From: Folioceros fuciformis
Taxonomy: Eukaryota; Anthocerotophyta; Anthocerotopsida; Anthocerotales
Reading direction: 5' to 3'
DNA: 27,175 nucleotides
NCBI GenBank assembly: GCA_049999805.1
Contig: JBNGIO010001640.1
Location: 1 to 27,175, forward strand
Below the pieces are notes generated by a model that was not told the DNA's origin, ran no database searches, and saw only the letters and a program-made list of their open reading frames with translations. Shown here piece by piece: positions 11,678 through 19,844 of this stretch (its first letter is position 1; the number at the start of each line of letters is the position of its first letter). A program made the translations under genes and the position numbers.

Positions 11678-12252
11678 CTCTTATCAATTGCAAAATTCTG
11701 CTTACCAACAGCGTCATGTAGGTTATCTGCAATCGAGTCGTTTGGCGACTAGCTTTTACATCGCTCTGAATGTCTGCAGCATTTTGGGAGGAAACTGATA
11801 CTCCGAAGGACAACCGTCAGCGCGTGCAACGTTGGAGACACAGAAGGCCATGAACATGGACGTGATTAAAGTTAGCATCATGAGGAGGACTCAGTGCAGG
11901 TGAAGTCAAGTGCTCGCAGACGGAACGAGACGTTACGGCATCCGCATGTTGTAAAAGCAGCCTGCTGATGAATGTTCTTCGGTTGCATCTGATGGTCCTG
12001 AACCGAGGACGCCGAGACGAGCTCAGCTTTGCCCCTTCTTGCGACCAAGCTCTGTCGAGCCCATCGAGTTGTCACCGAATCCAACCGGAAGCTTTGAAGC
12101 GTTCCCAGTGGTTCCAGGGAGGAGAAAGCAACGCAATTTATTGAGTCGATCAAACACGTCCTCTTACAATACTCTAAGAATATACCTCTCGTCTCACACA
12201 GCTGGACGAAGTCTGTCGCGGAAAGGGAGGATCTTGAGACTGACCTCATCGG
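11678..12252. other. No convincing gene; 3' flank of the lectin gene
   Basis: The right part lies directly beyond the stop codon of the minus-strand lectin gene and probably holds its 3' UTR. A 123-codon minus-strand frame at 11878-12249 has low-complexity, non-family-like content and is not called as a gene. Confidence 0.45.
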
Positions 12253-12678
12253 TCATGCACTACTTGGCTTGGGACTAATCCAAATTGGTGTCTGGATGCC
12301 CACGTTGTAGATGGCTATGGTAGCGTCATCAAGAACGACGAGCTCGAAGTTGGAATCATTCCTGTTGGTGTTGCTCGCCCACTTCACCGCGCCAGACCCA
12401 TCGTAAATCACCAAGTTGCCATCCCGCTGCATATCGGCGTGGCAGCCGGTACCTGCCAGGTAAGTGTTGGAAGCCCACACCGCCTTGCTCAGCGGATACT
12501 TGTACAGCACCAGGTTGCAGTCCTGCTGCATAGTCAATCTGTAGAAACCCGAGGCCGAGATGAGGGACACCTTGGGAGCCAAGCTGCCTGGGCTGAGCAG
12601 AGTGTCCGTCCCGCTTACTACCTGCAACATCAGAGGTAAGAAAAAGAGCCACATCGCCCAGACTTCCATTCCGCTCAT
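12253..12678 (-). CDS. Secreted GNA/bulb-type (B_lectin) mannose-binding lectin-like protein
   Basis: A single-exon gene of 141 codons. Residues 1 to about 23 form a signal peptide with a hydrophobic core (WAMWLFFLPLMLQVVSG), so the protein should enter the secretory pathway. The rest is one B_lectin beta-prism domain. Two of the three family mannose-binding motifs (QxDxNxVxY) are intact: QQDCNLVLY and QRDGNLVIY. The third position reads LDDATIAIY and has lost the key Gln and Asn, so that site is probably inactive. Cys residues in the QQDC and GTGCHADM segments could form the family's conserved disulfide. There is no kinase, S-locus or PAN domain, so this is a merolectin and not a receptor kinase. 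Single-domain lectins of this fold often act in defence, but that role is not shown here. A second in-frame ATG lies three codons downstream (MEVWAMW). Confidence 0.9.
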   Translation of the reverse strand: MSGMEVWAMWLFFLPLMLQVVSGTDTLLSPGSLAPKVSLISASGFYRLTMQQDCNLVLYKYPLSKAVWASNTYLAGTGCHADMQRDGNLVIYDGSGAVKWASNTNRNDSNFELVVLDDATIAIYNVGIQTPIWISPKPSSA

Positions 12679-13035
12679 CCACTCCTAGTGAGTGGAGCTC
12701 CAATTGTAGACGCTCTAGAAGGCAGACAGACGCGAAGGAATCGCGGACGGCAAGAGAATGTGATGCCTGTCTGACGTTTGCAACATGTCAATGACATCGG
12801 AATTGGCTCTGCAGGTGAGAAACCGAACTGGCTCCAACCTTTCGTTCTTCTGGTTGGAGTGAATTTTTTTGTTGAATTCTCCGTCGTCGATGAATTCTCG
12901 TATAGTCATCGACCAATTCTCTGTGACTCGGATCATCGACGTCCGAAGAGAAGCAGACAGTCGGAACAAGTGAGGTGGGCCATCCAATAGACAGACTATG
13001 TGAACAAGCACCTGGAACAACCACGAGCTTAGAGG
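12679..13035. other. Upstream region of the lectin gene, no gene seen
   Basis: This stretch precedes the minus-strand lectin ATG and probably contains its promoter. Overlapping open frames on both strands show no recognisable domain. Short AT-rich words such as GAATTTTTTTGTTGAATTC occur near 12860-12880, but I cannot assign a core promoter. Confidence 0.4.
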
Positions 13036-13113
13036 AATGCAATGAAGTACCTCCAGAAAGGAACGCAATGAAGTACCTGCAGAAAGGAACGCAATGAAGT
13101 AACCCCAGAAAGG
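13036..13113. repeat. Three tandem copies of a 26-bp repeat
   Basis: Three head-to-tail 26-base units lie at 13036-13061, 13062-13087 and 13088-13113. Each has the form AAYGCAATGAAGTA followed by a CC- and CAG-containing stretch ending CAGAAAGG, with one to a few substitutions between copies; the next bases begin a fourth copy (AACG) that stops at once. Because 26 is not a multiple of three, the array shifts the frame of any overlapping reading. It abuts the 3' end of a PPR remnant on the minus strand. Confidence 0.95.
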
Positions 13114-13450
13114 AACGATCAGGGCACCACATGTCACCACATTCTTTGTGGCACCAGATCTCTTGTATTCATGCCGACAATACCTGGCGGGCGTCCTTCA
13201 CTTCACCACACTTTGCATACCCAGCGATCAGCGCCCCCCATGTCACCAAATCCTTCTTGGCCATGCTTTCCAAAATCCTAGCGTGCACTGCCAGTTCCCC
13301 ACATTCTGTATACATGCCTTCCAGGACGTTGCCAACAAACAAGCCAGTGGGAGTCATCAATGATGGCACACCACGACCCACCAATGATCCACCTCTTTTT
13401 GACCGCCAGTACATCTTGGAAGCAACACAGGCAGAGAGAGAGGCTGCCGG
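13105..13450 (-). pseudogene. Fragment of a third PLS-type PPR gene
   Basis: Reading on the minus strand, 13345 down to 13165 encodes GLFVGNVLEGMYTECGEL, a variant of an S-type PPR motif, followed by KKDLVTWGALIAGYAKCGEV, the start of a P motif, and then KDARQV. A stop at 13169-13171 ends this frame. The neighbouring frames continue with MNTRDLV and then KNVVTCGALI, which is the beginning of another P motif, before homology dissolves into the 26-bp repeats. Upstream pieces such as LCCFQDVLAVKKR and LSACVASK are in different frames and resemble the L motif that normally precedes it. The fragment therefore carries several frame breaks and represents about two to three PPR motifs. It has no start codon, no E domain and no DYW domain. 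It lies antisense to the other PPR genes, so it is not simply a piece of their tandem array. Confidence 0.8.
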
Positions 13451-14103
13451 AACTGCACTCACATTCACAGAACGTGACAAGGACATGCCCTCTAGTCCAA
13501 CAGAATCGTTTCATCTACCACCTTCCACAGCGGAAGACGCAAGTTTGGCGGATCAATTGCTCTCCTCATGTGGGTAAGTGGTGAGAGGAGCCCCATATCA
13601 GGACGGCCGAAATTGGCCTTCGCCATGAATGCCCATCACATCCTGCTGCATTGCTACTTTTCTTTAAGCTCGTTCAAGCATGTTGGCTATGCCATCGTCA
13701 GGTAAGCTCAAAGCGATTGAGCTGATGGAATTCCTCATGTGTGATCGTCGGGAACACGGCTGTGTGGAGAAGCTGGCTGCTGACATGTGCCCATTTACTG
13801 CATTCCCTCAAAACATCTCTCGGCAGCATCCCTGCTGCAGGGTCTAGTCAGTTGCCGAGTGCGTAGTACGGGGCTTCAAGGTCACCACATGTTCCTCGTT
13901 CCGCTTGGCCGCCTTCCTCGCCTCGTCCATTGATGTGCTAGCCCGTGGCCATGAGCTTTGAAAGCCCTTTACGTTTACTAACTACCTAACTAACTGATCG
14001 AATGCTGAGATTGAGGGCTTCGTTAGACACGCTCTAGGTCTTCCGATCTCCGTCTTTCAGAATTACTGCGTACCACGCCCGGGGCTTGTCACAGTGGACC
14101 ACC
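13451..14103. other. Intergenic: upstream region of the RPN7 gene
   Basis: No coding family is recognisable on either strand in this stretch of about 650 bases. It should contain the promoter and 5' UTR of the RPN7 gene. I see no TATA box close to the expected start site. A short CTAACTACCTAACTAACTG run lies near 13979-13997. Confidence 0.4.
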
Positions 14104-15954
14104 ATGGACCAGGAGGAGGGCAGCCAGGACGTGAAGCTGGTGCTGGGCCACAAGCTCTTCCTTCTCCGATCACGCGATGTGCCCGACATCGAGAAGGTTC
14201 AGCTCAAGGAGGATGCCCTGGCGATCATCTTTGCCGACGGTGGGTGCGGGTATGCTGTGCGGGGTTGATCGTTTCCAGGGCGGTCTGGGGAGGCGGAATG
14301 AAATCACGGAGTGTACGCTGATGTGGCTGCAGATATGGTTTCGCTCTACGAGAGCCTCAGCGGTGAGCTTGGATGGGAGGTGGACCAGGCTCGTGTCAGC
14401 GCTATGCATGCCAGAATTGAGGAGGAAGTGAAGAAACTGGATGAAAAGCAAGTGTTGTTTCTCGTCTGGGGCGTCTTTTGCTCGCCAGTGGTGAAGCGAG
14501 CTGACCCGGCATTGTTGTGTGTGCAGGATTGCCGATGCGGAAGAGAACTTGGGGGAAAGCGACGTTCGGGATGCGTTGCTTGCGAAGGCACTTTGTTATC
14601 TTCGGATTGGTGATAAGGTGCCTGCTGTTGTGTGTGGTTGAGGCTCTTGGTGTGGTTTGGCACGTCCAGAGAACCTGACGATTGGGTTTGGTCTGTTGGT
14701 GTGTTTTTGTCCAGGAGAAATCCCTGGAACAACTGAAAGTCACAGAAGCCAAGACCGTGGCTGTTGGTCAGAAGATGGACCTTGTGTTTCATACTCTCAG
14801 GCTGGGGTTTTTCCTCTTGGATTTTGATTTGATCTCCAAGAACATTGACAAAGCTAAAAGGTAAGATTTGTTTTTGCGTAACAGGCTGTTGTAACCATGG
14901 TACCTCGTGAAGCGCGACTCTTAAATGTGTTCTACTGTCTGTAGCTTGTTCGAAGAAGGTGGAGACTGGGAGCGAAAGAATAGGTTAAAGGTCTACGAGG
15001 GCCTATTTGCCATGGCCACAAGAAATTTCAAGGGAGCTGCCCAGCTGTTTCTTGATTCGATCTCTACCTTCACGACCTATGAACTTTTCTCATACGACAC
15101 CTTCATTTTCTACACTGTCCTTACAAGCATAATCTCGCTTGACAGAGTATCCCTGAAGCAACAGGTACTGCGTTACCCTCTTGCATGCCGTGGAGGGTTC
15201 TTTGTTTCCAGTTTTGTATGCTAGTTTCAAACTTGTAACACTGTCCGACAGGTGGTGGATGCCCCAGAGATCTTGGCGGTTATCGGCAAGATTCCTAATC
15301 TCGCCGACTTCTTGAATTCTTTGTATGGCTGTCAGTACAAGACGTTCTTCATTGCCTTTGGTAAGGGCAGTCTTACAGCGTCGCCCCTGATTTTCTATGT
15401 TGGCCAACCAGATAAACTGAGCATCATGACGTAAAAATATTTGATTTAGTTCACCGTGAATCTGGACGTGGTGATGTGTTCCAGCCAATTTGACAGACTC
15501 AATCCGGTTGGATCGGTTTCTCTACCCACATTTCCGATACTACATGCGAGAAGTCCGGATGGTGGCCTACTCTCAATTTTTGGAAGCATACAAAAGTGTG
15601 ACTTTGGAGGCTATGTCAAGAGCCTTCGGCGTCAGCATGGACTTTCTGGACATGTAAGTCAGGCGGGAGCTGGGGTGTTTTGCCTTACTCTTGCTTGCTT
15701 GCCTGCCTATCCACGTTACTTTGTAGCGCTGCTGTCCAGCGCCACACGCACTGATAATCTGCTGTTACTACTGCTGCAGGGAATTGTCACGTTTCATAGC
15801 TTCGGGTAGGCTCAGCTGCAAGATTGATAAGGTAGCTGGTGTGCTAGAGACTAATAGACCTGATGCAAAGAATGCACTGTATCAGGCTACCATCAAGCAA
15901 GGCGATTTTTTGCTGAACCGCATCCAAAAGTTATCCAAAGTAATAGATCTGTGA
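14104..15954 (+). CDS. RPN7: 26S proteasome non-ATPase regulatory subunit 6 (RPN7)
   Basis: RPN7 is a PCI-domain subunit of the lid of the 19S regulatory particle, which helps assemble and position the deubiquitinating lid on the 26S proteasome. Eight exons: 14104-14239, 14333-14447, 14527-14617, 14715-14860, 14945-15164, 15252-15360, 15485-15653, 15780-15954, giving 386 aa, almost the length of plant RPN7. Conserved stretches include [91 protein letters not shown] and the C-terminus [20 protein letters not shown] to SKVIDL. The N-terminal helical repeat region covers about residues 60-190 and the PCI domain about 195-360. The ATG lies in a good context (ACCACCATGG). Intron 2 starts with GC (14448-14449, AA|GCAAGT) and ends with CAG; only this joint restores the family sequence [14 protein letters not shown]. 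The other introns are GT-AG. Confidence 0.96.
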
Positions 15955-16536
15955 GATTTGCCTCCTTCATCTGGAAAAGTGGTGATTGTCTTCTATGCTT
16001 TGTGACGAGTTGATAACGCATGAAGTACTGAGGTTGAGCGCCAAACAAATGGGCTGTAACCTAATTTTCATTGCGGAGAGCTCTGCGCTTCTTGCTTTGC
16101 GGCGTGGATTGTGTTGTCTCCATGTCCGCCAGTTGAATCGCGACACACTTTCTGCTGTTATAGGTTCCTCACACGCAACTCTAGCTCTAGGACCAGCAGC
16201 GGTTTGTACATGAGAATCAATCGCTGAGCGAGAAGCGACGAACCTATCCCTGTCCCCAAGCAAGAGCGGAGGGTTATATAAACTAGATCAGCCTAGGAAC
16301 AGAGGAACCAGCTTGTTGCGTACGCCGATGCTGACTCGAGGCATGAATAAGATATGAACTCCTTTCTTTCTTAATTTCTTTTTGATCTCTCTCCGGGTAC
16401 AAAGTTGGATACATACTTGCATAGTTGCGTTGATTTTCTCAGCTCTCATCGTGAAACACAGGCGAAGGTCTTAGATCTACCTTGGTTCAGCTGTAAATTC
16501 CTCTAGGATTGGTTCCAACCGCGGTCCTTGAGGAAG
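15955..16536. other. Intergenic between RPN7 and the DYW:KP gene
   Basis: Holds the 3' UTR of RPN7 and the promoter and 5' leader of the next gene, both on the plus strand. Apart from the TATA-like box at 16275-16282 I see no gene or repeat. T-rich sequence around 16360-16390 (CTTTCTTTCTTAATTTCTTTTTG) could belong to the leader. Confidence 0.45.
16275..16282 (+). promoter_or_regulatory. Candidate TATA box of the DYW:KP PPR gene
   Basis: The octamer TATATAAA matches the plant TATA consensus in the only intergenic stretch before the PPR gene. A start site about 30 bases downstream would leave a 5' leader of about 230 bases before the ATG at 16537. No transcript data support this. Confidence 0.4.
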
Positions 16537-19062
16537 ATGCCCATAGTGTGGCAACCGGACCCGTTGCGGATCCAACAAGTTGGTTTGTGTACAAGGATTG
16601 CACAGGGAGCTCCTGCTCACCTCCTCATCTGGAGTCAACCTCTGGTAAACAGAACCTGTAGGTATGGCAGTGTAGAAGGCCCAGCTCTTCCACTTCCGAG
16701 AAACTGGCTGGGTAGAGACGCGTTTTCCAACGATGGTGGTTGCCAGGAGCCCTTGTGCCAACATCATTTTCCTCCCACCACAAGAGATAAGAAGAGCGCT
16801 CGTTTGCCTGACTTCCTGCGTAAGCCGGAACAGCTCGCTTCCTTGGGTGCACAGATGCGCTATGATGCCTCTTCCGACTCCAGCTCTTCGAATAAGCCTA
16901 AATCTGGCAGGCATGAAGGATTGAGACTGGGTGTCGTGACGGGTGAAACGGTGAGCACATTATGTCAACAGGGGAAGCTTCCTGAGGCCGTTGAGGCCCT
17001 GGAAGCTCTGGCAGAGGCAGACTTTGCCATTTCTCAGTCTCTGTTTTACACTGTGCTTAAACTGTGTACAGCTAAGAGGGATCTTGTTGTGGGGCGACGA
17101 GTGCATGATCTGAGTGTCAAACTTGGGTACGAGTCGAATGCATTCTTGGGGAACCATATCTTGCGCATGTATGCTTGTGGAGGTAGGCTAGAGGAGGCCA
17201 TGGATGTGCTCACCAGGGTGGCCTACCCAAACGCATTCATGTGGTTTTCCATGATCTCCGCGTATGCTAAACATGGGCAGCCTGAGGTGGCCGTACGACT
17301 GTATCATGAGATGCGGATGTCTGGGGTGAAGGCGGATGCTCACGTCTTCGTGGCTGCCCTTCAGGCTTGTGCATTTGCTGGTGACTTGAAATCTGGCAGA
17401 ACAGTGCACTGGGATGTGTTGCACAGTGGCATTCCTCCTGACCTGTTTGTTGGCACCGGCCTTGTGGACATGTATGCGAAATGTGGTGAACTGGAAGATG
17501 CACGCCACGTTTTTGACAGCTTGGCCACGAAGAATGTTGCGACATGGAATGCCCTGATAGCTGGATATTCCCAGCAAGGTCTTGGACAGGAGGCGCTTGT
17601 TGTGTATGGACAAATGGAGCAGGATGGGTGGGTTGTGTGTAACCATGTTACGTTTTCTTGCCTTCTGAAGGCCTGTGCAAGCAGCGGTGCCTTACAGAAT
17701 GGGAGGCAGCTGCACTCTCAGATTGTCCAAAGAGGGCTGCTGGATAATGTAGTGCTTGGAACCTGCCTGGTGGACATGTATGCGAAATGCGGTGAACTGG
17801 AAGATGCACGCCATGTTTTTGACTGTATGTCCGCAAAGAATGTGGTGACCTGGAATGCCCTGATTGCCGGATACGCACAGCAAGGTCTCGGGCAAGAGGC
17901 GCTGCTTGTGTGTGGACAAATGGAGAAGGAGGGCCTCAGTGTGCCTGACGATGTTACATTTTCTTGCCTTCTGAAGGCCTGTGGAAACACTGGTGCCATA
18001 CAGAAGGGCAGGCAGCTGCACTCGCAGATTGTTGAAAGAGGACTGCTGGATAACGTAGTGTTGGGCAACTGCCTGGTGGACATGTATGCAAAATGTGGTG
18101 AAATGGACGATGCACGCCAGGTTTTTAACAGCATGAATACAAAGGATGTTGTGACATGGACCGCCCTGATATCTGGGTACGGTACTTGTGATGAAGGTCA
18201 CAGGGCTCTAGCTTGTTTTGAGGAGATGTTAGTTGCTGGTATTCAGCCTAATGATGCTACTTTTACCTGCCTTTTGGTGGCATGCAGTCATGCGGGACTG
18301 GTACACGAGGGTCGCAAGCACTTTGGCTCCATGGCTGAACAGCATGGCATCAACCCTTCTGTAGACCATTACGTTTGCATGATTGATCTTCTTGGGCGTG
18401 CCGGCCATTTAGATGACGCAGAGAAGATGCTATTATCATGCGAAGGCCAAAGTAGTGTTGTAGGCCTGAGGTCTCTGTTGAATGCCTGCAAAAGCCACGG
18501 GGATATAAAGAGGGCAACGTGGTGTTTTGACAGCATTGTTAGGCTGGACCCCCAAGATGCGCCGGCATATGTGCTCATGGCAAATGCCTATGCAGATGCA
18601 GGTAGGTGGACCGATGTAGGCAGGATTGAAACACAGAGAAGGGTAGCAGGAGCCAACAAGAAGCCTGCAGTAGTGACCATTGAGGTGAACAAGAAAATAC
18701 ATAAATTTGTGGTGGGAGAAATGAAGGAGGATATTGCTCTTAATCTGGAGAGCATGAATGCACGACTGAAACAAGAAGGAGGCCACGTACCTCACACAAA
18801 GTTGGTGTTGAGGGCACTGTGCGAGAAGGAAAAGGAGGATGTCCTTTGTGGGCATGCTGAAAAGCTAGCTCTGGCGTTTGGTCTCTTGAACACTCCAAGT
18901 GGGACACCTCTGGTGGTAACCAAGAATCTACGCATGTGCACTGACTGCCACAGTTCCACGGAAATCATGTCAAGGCTCGAACGAAGAGAAGTTGTTGTAA
19001 GGGATGGGTACCGTGTGCATCGATTCGCAGCCGGCTGTTGTAGCTGCAAGGGGCGGCCGTGA
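16537..19062 (+). CDS. PLS-class PPR protein with E1/E2 and DYW:KP domain; candidate U-to-C RNA-editing factor
   Basis: Intronless gene of 841 codons, read from the first in-frame ATG. The N-terminal ~130 residues are basic, Ser/Pro-rich and poor in acidic residues, consistent with organelle import, and include a Ser-rich linker (DSSSSNKPKSG). PPR motifs of P, L and S type fill about residues 150-640; the S-motif core VDMYAKCGE recurs at residues about 310, 412 and 514. P2-L2-S2, E1 and E2 follow (DHYVCMIDLLGRAGHLDDAE, APAYVLMANAYADAGRW). The last ~133 residues are a deaminase-like DYW domain with the zinc/catalytic residues H773-A-E775 and C801-T-D-C804-H805, plus the second metal site HRFAAGCCSC. 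It departs from the standard domain at both ends: KKPAVVTIEV replaces the PG box and the terminal tripeptide is GRP instead of DYW. That combination marks the DYW:KP clade of hornworts, lycophytes and ferns, linked to U-to-C editing of mitochondrial and plastid transcripts. Family and domain are certain; reaction direction and organelle are inferred. Confidence 0.95.
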   Translation: MPIVWQPDPLRIQQVGLCTRIAQGAPAHLLIWSQPLVNRTCRYGSVEGPALPLPRNWLGRDAFSNDGGCQEPLCQHHFPPTTRDKKSARLPDFLRKPEQLASLGAQMRYDASSDSSSSNKPKSGRHEGLRLGVVTGETVSTLCQQGKLPEAVEALEALAEADFAISQSLFYTVLKLCTAKRDLVVGRRVHDLSVKLGYESNAFLGNHILRMYACGGRLEEAMDVLTRVAYPNAFMWFSMISAYAKHGQPEVAVRLYHEMRMSGVKADAHVFVAALQACAFAGDLKSGRTVHWDVLHSGIPPDLFVGTGLVDMYAKCGELEDARHVFDSLATKNVATWNALIAGYSQQGLGQEALVVYGQMEQDGWVVCNHVTFSCLLKACASSGALQNGRQLHSQIVQRGLLDNVVLGTCLVDMYAKCGELEDARHVFDCMSAKNVVTWNALIAGYAQQGLGQEALLVCGQMEKEGLSVPDDVTFSCLLKACGNTGAIQKGRQLHSQIVERGLLDNVVLGNCLVDMYAKCGEMDDARQVFNSMNTKDVVTWTALISGYGTCDEGHRALACFEEMLVAGIQPNDATFTCLLVACSHAGLVHEGRKHFGSMAEQHGINPSVDHYVCMIDLLGRAGHLDDAEKMLLSCEGQSSVVGLRSLLNACKSHGDIKRATWCFDSIVRLDPQDAPAYVLMANAYADAGRWTDVGRIETQRRVAGANKKPAVVTIEVNKKIHKFVVGEMKEDIALNLESMNARLKQEGGHVPHTKLVLRALCEKEKEDVLCGHAEKLALAFGLLNTPSGTPLVVTKNLRMCTDCHSSTEIMSRLERREVVVRDGYRVHRFAAGCCSCKGRP

Positions 19063-19844
19063 CAACAATGGGGAGTAGCCAGTGTCCAAATGTGTACGCA
19101 AGGGAATCTGAAACTATCACGGTTCGAGAAATGCACAGCAAGGCTTCAATGAACGTCCGCGTCCGGTAGGCCTTCTCTCGAGATTTCTGGAGGCCTGACT
19201 GAGCCTCCAGATACCGTGTTAGCGGCTGTCGATGCGAACGTTTTTCTTGAAAGCTTTTTCAGGGCAAGGGCTATCAGGTGGAGACCTTGGAGGCCTGTCT
19301 CGCTCGCTTGTGGAACAAACCTCCAGCTCCACACAGAGATCCTGCATGGAGCTTACAGCAGTTGTCTGATCAAGAGTGGTGACAGGTTCTACAGCCGACG
19401 TCTCACATTGCCCACAACAGCAGCATCCTGTCTACAGATACAAATTCGTGCCGATGGATTCTCTCGAAAAGAGTCCGATAGGATGGTGACCATGTTCAAG
19501 ACCTGAAGGGGTCGGAGTGGCGGATGTCCAGTTGGCCATAGCACAGAGCCTCAACAGGCTGTCAGACGGGATAACGGCGGAAAGTGGATATTGCACGAAC
19601 TAACAGGCGCCGTCCATATTGACGTCGACTACTTAGACGCCGTCTGAACCGGGGCCGCTTGAAAAGAAGGTACATATATATGTAATGAAGGAATTTAATG
19701 CAATTTGCTAGATGGAAATGAACGTGGCCAAGAGTCGCGTCCAGGTGAAGGAGATGGCGAGGAGAAAAGCGTGACTGTCTACATAAAATCCAGAATTGAG
19801 GAATCAGAACCAGAGTAGGAACTGGACCAGGAGAAGCCATAGCG
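19063..19844. other. Intergenic between the DYW:KP gene and cystinosin
   Basis: Contains the 3' flank of the PPR gene, including a perfect 9-base inverted repeat described separately, and the upstream region of cystinosin. ACATATATATG at 19672-19682 is a weak TATA candidate about 165 bases before the cystinosin ATG. No gene is recognisable on either strand. Confidence 0.45.
19186..19211. repeat. Perfect inverted repeat (hairpin) 3' of the PPR gene
   Basis: Arms TCTGGAGGC (19186-19194) and GCCTCCAGA (19203-19211) are perfect reverse complements separated by an 8-base loop, CTGACTGA. It starts 124 bases after the PPR stop codon and would form a stable stem in the 3' UTR. Part of the arm (GGAGGCCTG) recurs near 19290. 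Confidence 0.75.

Noticed and set aside
11878-12249. 123-codon minus-strand frame next to the lectin gene
   Set aside because: It follows the lectin stop directly on the same strand, has unstructured composition and fits a 3' UTR better than a gene.
13131-13577. 148-codon plus-strand frame
   Set aside because: Its right-hand part is the antisense of a clear PPR fragment on the minus strand, and its own translation has no known motif.
16477-16914. 145-codon minus-strand frame opposite the start of the DYW:KP gene
   Set aside because: The plus strand there carries the continuous N-terminus of an 841-codon gene; the antisense frame has no family signature.
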